From CAZNEZ01 sp964572475 (GTDB taxonomy: Bacteria > Bacillota > Clostridia > Lachnospirales > Lachnospiraceae), in the NCBI GenBank assembly GCA_964572475.1, contig CAZNEZ010000022.1, forward strand, positions 1 to 31,475: DNA of 31,475 bases, read 5' to 3'. This document shows positions 15,633-23,309 of this stretch, in pieces. The position numbers and the translations under genes are program-made. A model generated the notes under the pieces. It was not told where the DNA came from, ran no database searches, and worked only from the letters and a program-made list of their open reading frames with translations. Within the stretch, counting starts at the first letter, position 1; the number at the start of each line of letters is the position of its first letter.

Positions 15633-17240
15633 TTATCTAATACAATCTACAGCTGCTCTCTCAATTGGAAGTCCTGCTTTGTAGCGTTTAATAAATTCAT
15701 CAAATCCCTTAACATCTTCTGGTTTAGGATCCATCTTAGTTCCTTCTTCACCAGCAAATACTGACTTGTTAAGATAATCATCTAATGTCTCATTCGCTGA
15801 CTTGTTAACCATGTATGAAGCAAGTAATGCGATTCCCCAAGCTCCACCTTCACCAGCTGTCTCCATAACAGATACTGGGCAATCAATAGCTGCTGCCATA
15901 ATAGACTGTCCAACACCCTTAGTCTTGAATAATCCTCCATGTCCTAAAATCTGATCTAGTTTAACACCTTCAGTCTTAAGGAGAATGTCTAGTCCAACTT
16001 TAAGAGCTCCTAAAGCTGTAAATAAGTTGACTCTGATAAAGTTAGCTAAATTAAAATTGCTCTCTGCTGAACGAACAAATAATGGACGTCCTTCTTCAAA
16101 GTTAGTAATATGCTCGCCTGAGAAGTAATTGTATGCTAATAATCCGCCACAATCTGCATCTCCTTCAAGAGCTTTGTTGTATAGTGTTGAGAATAACTTA
16201 GTCATATCTACTTCAATACCAAATGCCTCAGCAAATTCCTTAAAGATAGAAACCCAAGCATTAAGATCCGAAGTACAGTTGTTACAATGAACCATACCTA
16301 CAAGATTACCTGTTGGTGTAGTAACTAAATCAATCTCTGGATAAACTTTTGAAAGTTCTTTTTCTAATACTACCATTGCAAATACTGATGTACCAGCTGA
16401 TACATTACCTGTACGAACTGCAACACTATTAGTTGCTGCCATACCTGTTCCTGCATCTCCCTCTGGAGGGCAAAGTGGAATTCCAGCCTCTAAGTTTCCT
16501 GATACATCAAGTAACTTAGCACCTTCTGCTGTAAGGCATCCAGCATCTTCACCAGCTACAAGAACTTCTGGTAAAATATTCTCAAGTTTCCAGTCAAAAT
16601 TCTTAGAAGCAACAGCTTCATTAAACTGACCAATCATTTTTTCATTAAACTTCTTAGTATTGATATCAATTGGGAACATACCTGATGCTTCACCAACTCC
16701 TAATACTTTCTTACCAGTTAACTTCCAATGTATGTATCCAGCTAATGTTGTCTGGAAACTAATCTTAGATACATGCTCTTCTCCATTGAGAATCGCCTGA
16801 TAAAGATGAGCAATACTCCATCTCTGTGGAATATGATAGTTAAATAATTCTGTAAGTGCTTCAGAAGCCTGCTCAGTTATAGTATTTCTCCAAGTACGGA
16901 AAGGAACTAAAAGCTCTCCATTCTTATCGAATGCCATATATCCATGCATCATAGCACTGAATCCGATAGCGCCCAACTTAGTAATTGTAACTCCATACTG
17001 ATTTTTAACATCTGCTGCCATCTTAGCGTAACTATCCTGAACACCTGCCCATACATCCTCAATACTGTATGTCCAGATATTGTTAATGCACTGGTTCTCC
17101 CAATCATGGCTTCCCTGTGCTATTGGTGTATTATCCTCACCAATTAAAACTGCTTTAATTCTTGTAGAACCAAGCTCAATTCCAAGTACTGCTTTACCAC
17201 TCTCGATGGTATGTTTAATGCTATTAATATCGACTGACAT
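15633..17240 (-). CDS. FGGY-family carbohydrate kinase (xylulokinase-like)
   Basis: This is a 535-residue ATP-dependent sugar kinase. The N-terminal actin-like domain has the phosphate motif GIELGSTRIKAVL (about residues 20-32) and the substrate loop IGFSAMMHGYMAFD with His99, comparable to SGQMHG in xylulokinases. The C-terminal domain has PPEGDAGTGMAATNSV, GHGGLFKTKGVGQ and AGEGGAWGIALLASY, the ATP/adenosine region. Length fits the 500-540 of FGGY kinases. The substrate loop differs enough that I would not fix the sugar as xylulose; ribulose or another ketose is possible. The ATG at 17240 follows AAGGAG, and a promoter with TTGAAA and TATAGT lies just upstream. It is transcribed alone. No sugar transporter or isomerase lies beside it. 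Confidence 0.85.
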   Translation of the reverse strand: MSVDINSIKHTIESGKAVLGIELGSTRIKAVLIGEDNTPIAQGSHDWENQCINNIWTYSIEDVWAGVQDSYAKMAADVKNQYGVTITKLGAIGFSAMMHGYMAFDKNGELLVPFRTWRNTITEQASEALTELFNYHIPQRWSIAHLYQAILNGEEHVSKISFQTTLAGYIHWKLTGKKVLGVGEASGMFPIDINTKKFNEKMIGQFNEAVASKNFDWKLENILPEVLVAGEDAGCLTAEGAKLLDVSGNLEAGIPLCPPEGDAGTGMAATNSVAVRTGNVSAGTSVFAMVVLEKELSKVYPEIDLVTTPTGNLVGMVHCNNCTSDLNAWVSIFKEFAEAFGIEVDMTKLFSTLYNKALEGDADCGGLLAYNYFSGEHITNFEEGRPLFVRSAESNFNLANFIRVNLFTALGALKVGLDILLKTEGVKLDQILGHGGLFKTKGVGQSIMAAAIDCPVSVMETAGEGGAWGIALLASYMVNKSANETLDDYLNKSVFAGEEGTKMDPKPEDVKGFDEFIKRYKAGLPIERAAVDCIR

Positions 17241-17283
17241 AATTAAATCTCCTTCTATTCAAATTTGAAAAATATATAAGTTA

Positions 17284-17312
17284 ACTATACACTAAACAGC
17301 TCTTTTTTTCAA
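17284..17312 (-). promoter_or_regulatory. Promoter of the FGGY kinase gene
   Basis: On the minus strand TTGAAA (17312-17307), a 17-base spacer and TATAGT (17289-17284). The -35 box overlaps the stop codon of the upstream Nudix gene. Confidence 0.6.
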
Positions 17313-17797
17313 GATATTGTTGACACATAATACTCTAAAAATTTCTGTGCAAGACTCTTTTGTCTAATATTTTTTCTGGCATCTTCTATATCAAACCATT
17401 CTGCATAATCTACCTCACTAGTCATGTTCTCAAGTCCCATATTTGTGACCACACAGGTAAAATTGAGCATTAATGTATTGCTCTTCTCAAAGTATTCACT
17501 TTTATTAAATGAATAACCAGTTATATCCAATCCCATTTCTTCCTTTAATTCTCTGGCTACTGCACTTTCCGCGGACTCTCCTTTATTTACATATCCAGCA
17601 ACTAATATGAAAGAATCACCACCATACTGCTTAATCAGAAGAATCCTATCCTTAGTTTCATTAGTAACAACCATACTTACAGCGGTATTAAACACTGGGA
17701 ATCTAAAGACTTCACATTTAGGGCAATACGGTATCATACCCTCATTCTCCAGATATTTTTCTTGTAATCTTGTACCACATTCCATGCAATATTTCAT
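17309..17797 (-). CDS. Nudix hydrolase with N-terminal zinc ribbon
   Basis: This 162-residue protein has four Cys in an N-terminal zinc ribbon (Cys4, Cys7, Cys25, Cys28) and then a Nudix domain. The Nudix box fits GYVNKGE...SAVARELKEEMGLDI with the metal-binding REL-EE core. The layout is like a shortened NudC/NADH pyrophosphatase, which removes a nucleoside monophosphate from NAD(H) or NAD caps. The SQPWPFPxS motif that defines true NADH pyrophosphatase is absent; the equivalent here is GGDSFILVAGYV. The substrate is therefore open. The ATG at 17797 overlaps the stop of the LysR gene by ATGA, so the two are translationally coupled. The family is certain from the box; the substrate is not. 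Confidence 0.9.
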   Translation of the reverse strand: MKYCMECGTRLQEKYLENEGMIPYCPKCEVFRFPVFNTAVSMVVTNETKDRILLIKQYGGDSFILVAGYVNKGESAESAVARELKEEMGLDITGYSFNKSEYFEKSNTLMLNFTCVVTNMGLENMTSEVDYAEWFDIEDARKNIRQKSLAQKFLEYYVSTIS

Positions 17798-18645
17798 AAT
17801 CCTATTATCCTCTCAATCTTCTTGTCCATATCCGTATTCTTCAGATATACATAGTTGAATTCTCTCATGATATCATAGTTTTCTATCTTAAATGTATCAA
17901 GCTCACTATAATTATCTGCTACTGCTTTATATACGAAAGATATACCTAATCCACTAGATACCATTTTTTCAATAAGAGAAAAATCATTGATGCATATAGT
18001 TCTTGCAAAGTTATCAACATCACGATTATGCTCATTTAGTACCTGTTCAAGTATGGACCTTGTTCCACTTCCTTCTTCACGAAGTATTAAAGTCTCTGTA
18101 AGAATATCTTCTAGCCTGCAAACTGTACCTGCCAATCTATGATTCTTTGCACACACACCTACAAATGGCTCTTTTCTCATAAGCCTCCATCCATATCTTT
18201 CCTTATCAAAGAATCCCTCAATCATTGCAAAATCCAGCTCATTATTATTAAGTTTCCCTAATAATGTCTCCGTATTCTCAACACAGATATCAGCTATATT
18301 ATTAGGATTACTCAAAAATGTATTCAATATTTCACCACATACATAAGCACCTATAGTTTTAGTTGCACCTATTCTTAAAAGTTGTTTTTCTGGCTTATTG
18401 ATAATCTCACGCATTACACGTTCCTGACAGATAGCTTCTCTAACATACTGCCTCAGTATCTCGCCTTCTGGTGTTATCGTTAGCTTTCTTCCATCATATT
18501 TAATCAGATTACAGCTATACTCTGACTCTAATGCCTTAATATGCTGTGTTACTGCTGGCTGCGTAATATGAAGTTCTTCAGCCGTAATCCGATAATTCAT
18601 CTTATCACATAATTTTATAAAAGTAAGTAATTTAATATCTATCAT
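17794..18645 (-). CDS. LysR family transcriptional regulator (CysL/YeiE-like)
   Basis: This is a 283-residue LysR regulator from the ATG at 18645. That start is chosen because GGAGG lies 5 bases upstream; an ATG four codons earlier is part of the ribosome binding site. Residues 1-60 form the winged helix-turn-helix (LLTFIKLCDKMNYRITAEEL, ITQPAVTQHIKALE), followed by the effector domain with RIGATKTIGAYVCGEIL and REEGSGTRSILEQVL, the latter typical of the CysL/YeiE subgroup. It is divergent from a YeiH-type exporter gene, the same arrangement as yeiE-yeiH. Regulation of that exporter is thus likely. Candidate dyads lie between them. The ligand is unknown. Confidence 0.92.
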   Translation of the reverse strand: MIDIKLLTFIKLCDKMNYRITAEELHITQPAVTQHIKALESEYSCNLIKYDGRKLTITPEGEILRQYVREAICQERVMREIINKPEKQLLRIGATKTIGAYVCGEILNTFLSNPNNIADICVENTETLLGKLNNNELDFAMIEGFFDKERYGWRLMRKEPFVGVCAKNHRLAGTVCRLEDILTETLILREEGSGTRSILEQVLNEHNRDVDNFARTICINDFSLIEKMVSSGLGISFVYKAVADNYSELDTFKIENYDIMREFNYVYLKNTDMDKKIERIIGL

Positions 18646-18692
18646 ATCTGCCTCCATTATAGCATTTTCAATAAATAAATTTTATCAATACA

Positions 18693-18762
18693 TAACTATT
18701 AATAATTAGATTTTATCATGTCTATGTCTTATAATCAAGCCGTATTCAAAACAGAAGAATAC
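18693..18762. promoter_or_regulatory. Candidate LysR binding dyads in the lysR/yeiH divergent region
   Basis: TAACTATTAATAATTA (18693-18708) is a palindrome with one mismatched pair, and GTATTC-N9-GAATAC (18742-18762) is a perfect inverted repeat. Both fit the general size of LysR sites. A TATAAT at 18730-18735 between them could be the yeiH -10 box; its -35 is poor, as expected for an activated promoter. Assignment is tentative. Confidence 0.4.
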
Positions 18763-18787
18763 ATATACTAACTAAAGGAGATTAGCT

Positions 18788-19828
18788 ATGACAAATATTA
18801 TTAAGAAATACTCTACTATACTTCCCGGTTTTGCTCTCGCAATTGTAATTGCATTTATTGCAACATTTTTAGAAAATATTCTCCCTATACACCTAATTGG
18901 TGCTTCAGTAATTGCTCTTTTTATTGGAATGATAATAAATACAATTAAAATGCCAGCGCAAACATTTCAAGCAGGACTCAAATTTACATCAAAAAAAATC
19001 CTCAAGTTCGCGATTATTCTGCTTGGTGCTTCATTAAGCATTGGAACAATCTTAACCATCGGAAGATATTCATTAATGGTAATGTGCTTTACCCTTTTGA
19101 CCTGCTTTGGAGGAGGATATCTAGTGGGCAAGTCACTTGGTCTTAACTGGAAGTTATCTAACCTTATCAGTGCAGGAACTGGAATCTGTGGAGGCTCAGC
19201 TATTGCGGCAATTGCCCCAGTTATTGATGCAAAAGACCATGATATTGCTTATGCTATGAGCGCAACTTTTCTATTTGACATGGCTATGATTGTGCTTTTC
19301 CCTATCTTTGGTCATTGGCTTGGACTAACCGATATTGCTTATGGCCTTTGGGCGGGTACTGCTGTAAATGATACCTCTAGCGTTGTAGCTGCTGGATACG
19401 CGTTTTCAGAAGGTGCTGGTGACTTTGCAACTATGGTAAAGCTTACAAGAACACTTGCAATTATTCCAACTGTACTAATATTTGCATTAGTAAATATCAG
19501 GCTTAAGAAGAAAGCTGCACTTGCAAATGGTACTACCTCTTCCGAAGCAAAAAAAATCAGTTTTCTCTCATTATTTCCATGGTTTATACTAGGATTTATA
19601 GGACTTGCAATAATTAACAGTTTTGGAATTATACCATCTGCTGTAAGTTCTGGAGCTAAAACACTAAGCAAGTTTTTAATGGTTGCCGCCCTTGCCGCAA
19701 TAGGCTTAAATACAAGCTTTAAACAGATGAAAAAAGCTGGCGTAGCTCCAATGCTTCATGGCTTTATTATATCGGCACTTGTGGTAATTGTAGCTATCGC
19801 AGTTGAATACTTTATGGGTATTGTTTAA
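18788..19828 (+). CDS. yeiH: YeiH/UPF0324 family putative exporter
   Basis: This is a 346-residue integral membrane protein with about ten hydrophobic segments. It has the family's glycine-rich signatures: FAIILLGASLSIGTI, SAGTGICGGSAIAAIAPVI (about residues 130-148) and GTAVNDTSSVVAAGYAFSEG (about 194-213). The UPF0324/PSE family is described as putative sulfate or organosulfur exporters, but the substrate is not firmly established. Length fits (about 330-350). The ATG at 18788 follows AAAGGAG with 6-base spacing. It is divergent from a LysR gene of the subgroup that regulates yeiH elsewhere. Its TAA overlaps the convergent rsmH stop by 4 bases. The symbol follows the E. coli homologue. Confidence 0.88.
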   Translation: MTNIIKKYSTILPGFALAIVIAFIATFLENILPIHLIGASVIALFIGMIINTIKMPAQTFQAGLKFTSKKILKFAIILLGASLSIGTILTIGRYSLMVMCFTLLTCFGGGYLVGKSLGLNWKLSNLISAGTGICGGSAIAAIAPVIDAKDHDIAYAMSATFLFDMAMIVLFPIFGHWLGLTDIAYGLWAGTAVNDTSSVVAAGYAFSEGAGDFATMVKLTRTLAIIPTVLIFALVNIRLKKKAALANGTTSSEAKKISFLSLFPWFILGFIGLAIINSFGIIPSAVSSGAKTLSKFLMVAALAAIGLNTSFKQMKKAGVAPMLHGFIISALVVIVAIAVEYFMGIV

Positions 19829-20916
19829 GCTTTTATTGCCCATCTCATCTTAGTAGAGCGAGCCCTGCCATTCATATTGCATTCTTCTGCTGACGGCCTT
19901 ATCACTTCATCAGCAATATCACTGTAGATTCCCTCTTTTAAGAGATTCTTAAACGATTTTTTAACAAGTCTGTCTTCTCCTGAATGGAAAGTAAGAATGG
20001 CAACACGTCCACCACTTGTAAGTACATTTGGGAGCTTTTCCAAGAATTCTTCCAAAACCTCAAATTCGCTGTTAACATCAATTCTAAGAGCTTGAAATGT
20101 TCTCTGGCATGTCTTTTTTACTAACTCTTTTTTCTTGATATCAGCTAACGACTTGTTTTCAGAACTTGTTAGTATTACTCGTTCTATTAGATTTTGTAAA
20201 TCTGAAGTAGTTTTTATATATTGTCCTTTTCTATTACAGGAAATAACTGCTTTAGAAATCTCTTTTGCATATGGTTCATCAGCATTTTCGATAAGCATTC
20301 CTTCTAACTCTTCCTGCGTAACTTCTCTTAGTCTTTCGGCTGCTGATATGCCTTTTTCAGGATTAAGCCTTAAATCTAATGGCCCCTGTGTCTTATATGA
20401 GAACCCTCTTTCAGGATTATCAATCTGCATTGAAGATACTCCCAAATCAGCTAATAGGAAGTCGAATTTGCCTGCTTCCTGAGCCACCTGATCAATATTC
20501 GCAAAATTAATCTGCTTAATAGTTAATATATCTGGTCCAAATCCTAGATTACTCAGACGCTCTCTTGTTTTTACAATCTCAATAGGGTCTACATCTAGGC
20601 CATATATATGTCCTTGTCCTTCAAGACATTCAAGCATTTTTCTAGTGTGTCCTCCATAACCCAATGTTGCATCAAGACCTTTTTGACCTGGCTTAATCTG
20701 AAGAAATTCCAGAATCTCTTTAACACATATGGATATATGCATTCCTACAGGTGTACTTCCTTTTTGAATGACCTTTTCTACAGTAGATGCATATTTTTCA
20801 GGTTCTAACTCCTTATACTTCTCATTGTAATTTCTAGGGTGTGTTCCCTTATATCTAACTCTTCTTTTATGCTCTTTATTAGTGTCACTTTGATTATTAT
20901 ATGATTTATTGTCCAT
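19825..20916 (-). CDS. rsmH: 16S rRNA (cytosine-1402-N4)-methyltransferase, RsmH family
   Basis: This S-adenosylmethionine-dependent enzyme methylates N4 of C1402 in 16S rRNA. The 363-residue protein has the SAM motif LDATLGYGGHT (about residues 81-91), DVDP (108-111), the conserved DLGVSSMQIDNPERGFSY, PLDLRLNP and a C-terminal AILTFHSGEDRLVKKSFK. The start at 20916 follows AGAGGAAA. The first 55-60 residues (rich in Lys, Asn and Tyr) are an extension not found in the usual 310-residue RsmH. The gene is not in the mraZ/mraW cell-division cluster where rsmH normally sits, so it may be a second paralogue. Catalytic motifs are intact, so methyltransferase activity is expected; the target could differ from C1402. 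Confidence 0.88.
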   Translation of the reverse strand: MDNKSYNNQSDTNKEHKRRVRYKGTHPRNYNEKYKELEPEKYASTVEKVIQKGSTPVGMHISICVKEILEFLQIKPGQKGLDATLGYGGHTRKMLECLEGQGHIYGLDVDPIEIVKTRERLSNLGFGPDILTIKQINFANIDQVAQEAGKFDFLLADLGVSSMQIDNPERGFSYKTQGPLDLRLNPEKGISAAERLREVTQEELEGMLIENADEPYAKEISKAVISCNRKGQYIKTTSDLQNLIERVILTSSENKSLADIKKKELVKKTCQRTFQALRIDVNSEFEVLEEFLEKLPNVLTSGGRVAILTFHSGEDRLVKKSFKNLLKEGIYSDIADEVIRPSAEECNMNGRARSTKMRWAIKA

Positions 20917-20996
20917 GTATTTCCTCTTTCTATAGTGAATATAGTAATTATTACATATTTGTCCATATGCCACAACTATTTTTTGTAATCAGAATT

Positions 20997-21761
20997 CTAT
21001 TTAATCTCTATAAATCCTTTATAATACTCATACCTTTTACCCTCTTCAGTTGCAATCAAGAGATATCTTCCAATAACCTCTCCAGTCTTATATCCCATTT
21101 TACAGATATCAAGCACTACGCTCTCAAGATTATTATCCATCACATTATCGATATTTATCTTCCATAAAAACTGCATATATTTTTTATCTGTGTCCTTATG
21201 CCATACTATATTAGTATTTTCACCCAATTTTGTTATACTATCTTTATCATTTATTGCAAGACATCTGACATATTCTATCTTTTCCCTGCCAGAAATGTAC
21301 ATCATACAATTATATGGATTCACAAGTGAACATTTTATAGACTCAATAGTAAACTCATCTAACACACATCTATCAACATCAGGAACTGCCAATACAATTC
21401 CACTATCTCTTAGATTAGAAATTGTAGCAATTGCTTCTTTTTGTCTGTTAATTCTTTCAAGCTTCTTATTTAGATTATTTATTTGATTATTTATCTTTAT
21501 CTCATTGTCTTCATAAATAAGTAAAAGATTATCAACATTACTATCAAGTATTGAACCTATTCTGTCAATAGGTACCTCAAGCTCCCGGTATAGCATAATC
21601 TCCCATATATTTAAAATATCGCTGTGTGAAAACTTTCTATATTTATTGTCTTCTATTCTGGCTACATTAAAAAGGCCCTCTTTTTCCCAGTAATGTAGCG
21701 TTGAAACAGGTATTCCAAATAATTTTGCCACATCACTTATTTTATTATATTTGCTAGTCAT
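20997..21761 (-). CDS. MerR family regulator with C-terminal effector-binding domain
   Basis: This 254-residue protein has an N-terminal MerR winged helix (KISDVAKLFGIPVSTLHYWE, residues 7-26, then RKFSHSDILNIWEI), a coiled-coil linker at about residues 80-115 (NEIKINNQINNLNKKLERINR) and a C-terminal domain of about 130 residues. The latter could be a ligand-binding module of the BmrR/GyrI kind, although I see no defining motif. The ATG at 21761 follows AGGAAAGG at a somewhat long distance. It is divergent from a MATE efflux gene whose promoter has the 19-base spacer typical of MerR control, so activation of that transporter by a bound drug or metabolite is the natural reading. Confidence 0.87.
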   Translation of the reverse strand: MTSKYNKISDVAKLFGIPVSTLHYWEKEGLFNVARIEDNKYRKFSHSDILNIWEIMLYRELEVPIDRIGSILDSNVDNLLLIYEDNEIKINNQINNLNKKLERINRQKEAIATISNLRDSGIVLAVPDVDRCVLDEFTIESIKCSLVNPYNCMMYISGREKIEYVRCLAINDKDSITKLGENTNIVWHKDTDKKYMQFLWKINIDNVMDNNLESVVLDICKMGYKTGEVIGRYLLIATEEGKRYEYYKGFIEIK

Positions 21762-21785
21762 CTTTCGCTTACCTTTCCTAGTCCT

Positions 21786-21851
21786 ACGCTGGTCTTACAC
21801 TAGCACTATGCTGGTCTTATGCTGGTCTTATGCTTCTTACACTCATCTTAC
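21786..21851. repeat. Six-unit 11-bp tandem repeat upstream of merR and the MATE gene
   Basis: The 66 bases divide into six 11-base units: ACGCTGGTCTT, ACACTAGCACT, ATGCTGGTCTT (twice), ATGCTTCTTAC and ACTCATCTTAC. Three units share GCTGGTCTT. The period is close to one DNA turn. The array lies 10-75 bases upstream of the MATE -35 box and 25-90 bases upstream of merR. Confidence 0.7.
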
Positions 21852-21860
21852 ATAAAGTAC

Positions 21861-21891
21861 TTGACTCTAAAGCTACTTCATAGTTTATACT
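21861..21891 (+). promoter_or_regulatory. MATE gene promoter with a MerR-type 19-bp spacer
   Basis: TTGACT (21861-21866), exactly 19 bases, then TATACT (21886-21891). The over-long spacer is the mark of promoters untwisted by MerR activators. A partial inverted repeat, TAAAGCTA/TAGTTTA, lies in the spacer where the activator would bind. The leader is about 95 bases. Confidence 0.65.
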
Positions 21892-21992
21892 AACAAATGC
21901 TGTTTTACAAGTAATAATATGTTAACAGTGCAAAATCTGTGATTGTATTCACAATTCATTTGTGATAAATCCCTTTGAAATGGAGAACTACT

Positions 21993-23309
21993 ATGAATTT
22001 ACTTACCGACAATATTAAGAAAATATACTTCAAATATCTTATTCCATCACTTGGAAGTGCTATGGTTATGTCTGTTTATACAATGACTGATGCCGTTGTA
22101 ATTGGTAAAGGGGTTGGTGCAAATGGTCTTGCTGCATTGAGCATTACTACACCCCTTTTATGTATACTTATGTCACTCGGAATACTTCTGGGCGTTGGTG
22201 GCTCTGTTCATATGAGTATTCAAAAAGGCCGCAAAAATGAAAGAAAAGCCTTCTCATATTTTACACTTTCACTTATTATACTATCGATATTTACGGCAAT
22301 AATATGGTTATTATATTCACTTTTTATGCCCGAACTTCTTAAACTTATGGGAGCAAATGAAACTCTTTTTCCATATGCTATGGACTATATGAAATATATA
22401 ATATGGTTTTTACCAGTTGCTGTATTTTCTAACTTTTTAGCAATATTTGTAAGATGCGATGGAGCTCCAAACCGAGCTATGACAGGTGTAATATGTGGCG
22501 GAGTCTTTAATATTGTATTTGATATTATTCTTGTGTTTCCTCTAAACTGTGGAATGGGTGGAGCTGCACTTGCGTCATGCATAGGAATGTGTATTCAGAT
22601 AGGTATTAGCAGCAGCCATTTTCTCTCTAAGAAAAATACCTTAAAACTTGTTCGCCCTCTTAATATTCTAAGAGGAACTAAGGATATTTTAGCAGCAGGA
22701 ATATCAAGTTTTCTAAATGAATTTGCCAATGGAATCATTGTTTTTTTATTTAATATACAGATACTCAAATACTGTGGTACAACTTCTCTTTCAGTATATG
22801 GTGTCATATCAAACTGCGTAATTTTATTTAATTCTTTATTTACCGGTGTTGGTCAGTCAATTCAGCCTGTTATCTCATATAATTATGGTGCTGGCAAAAA
22901 AGAGCGTATTTCTCATATCAAACGACTTAGTTTTACCACAATAATTATTATGGGAATCGTATTCTCTTTAGTGGGAATTTTGTTCCCAAATATTGTAAGC
23001 GCTGCGTTTTTGCCGATGAACTCTGATATTGAAAAAATATCAAATTATGCTATACGAATGTACTTTATAACATTTTTACCAATGGGTATTAATGTACTAA
23101 CTTCATACTACCTTCAGTCTGTACTTCATTCAGCAGAATCATTTATCATTTCAATTCTTAGGAATATTGTGTTAAGCGGATTATTAATTATAACTCTCCC
23201 TATTGTATTACCTTCTTCTATTCTATTCATAACAATGCCTATTGTGGAGACCATTTGTCTGATATTAAGTATTACATTTATTAAAAAATCCTCTAAACTT
23301 CAAATCTAA
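21993..23309 (+). CDS. MATE family efflux transporter
   Basis: This 438-residue protein starts at the ATG at 21993 behind GGAGA (6-base spacing); a TTG 18 bases earlier is unlikely. It has twelve hydrophobic segments in two halves. The N-half begins YLIPSLGSAMVMSVYTMTDA-like, with the conserved helix-1 pattern and VVIGKGVGANGLAALSIT; the C-half begins near the ISSFLNEFANGIIVFLFN helix and includes GQSIQPVISYNYGAGK, the usual MATE loop. MATE proteins export cationic drugs or metabolites using Na+ or H+ gradients. It is divergent from a MerR regulator. The final 17 bases overlap the end of the convergent phospholipase-D-like gene. Substrate unknown. Confidence 0.93.
   Translation: MNLLTDNIKKIYFKYLIPSLGSAMVMSVYTMTDAVVIGKGVGANGLAALSITTPLLCILMSLGILLGVGGSVHMSIQKGRKNERKAFSYFTLSLIILSIFTAIIWLLYSLFMPELLKLMGANETLFPYAMDYMKYIIWFLPVAVFSNFLAIFVRCDGAPNRAMTGVICGGVFNIVFDIILVFPLNCGMGGAALASCIGMCIQIGISSSHFLSKKNTLKLVRPLNILRGTKDILAAGISSFLNEFANGIIVFLFNIQILKYCGTTSLSVYGVISNCVILFNSLFTGVGQSIQPVISYNYGAGKKERISHIKRLSFTTIIIMGIVFSLVGILFPNIVSAAFLPMNSDIEKISNYAIRMYFITFLPMGINVLTSYYLQSVLHSAESFIISILRNIVLSGLLIITLPIVLPSSILFITMPIVETICLILSITFIKKSSKLQI

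Noticed and set aside
21786..21851. Tandem repeat considered as a CRISPR array
   Set aside because: The units are 11 bases with no spacers and no cas genes nearby.
22595..22807. Antisense frames inside the MATE, RsmH, chemoreceptor and other genes
   Set aside because: They are shadows of well-supported genes, lack ribosome binding sites and read as low-complexity reverse complements.
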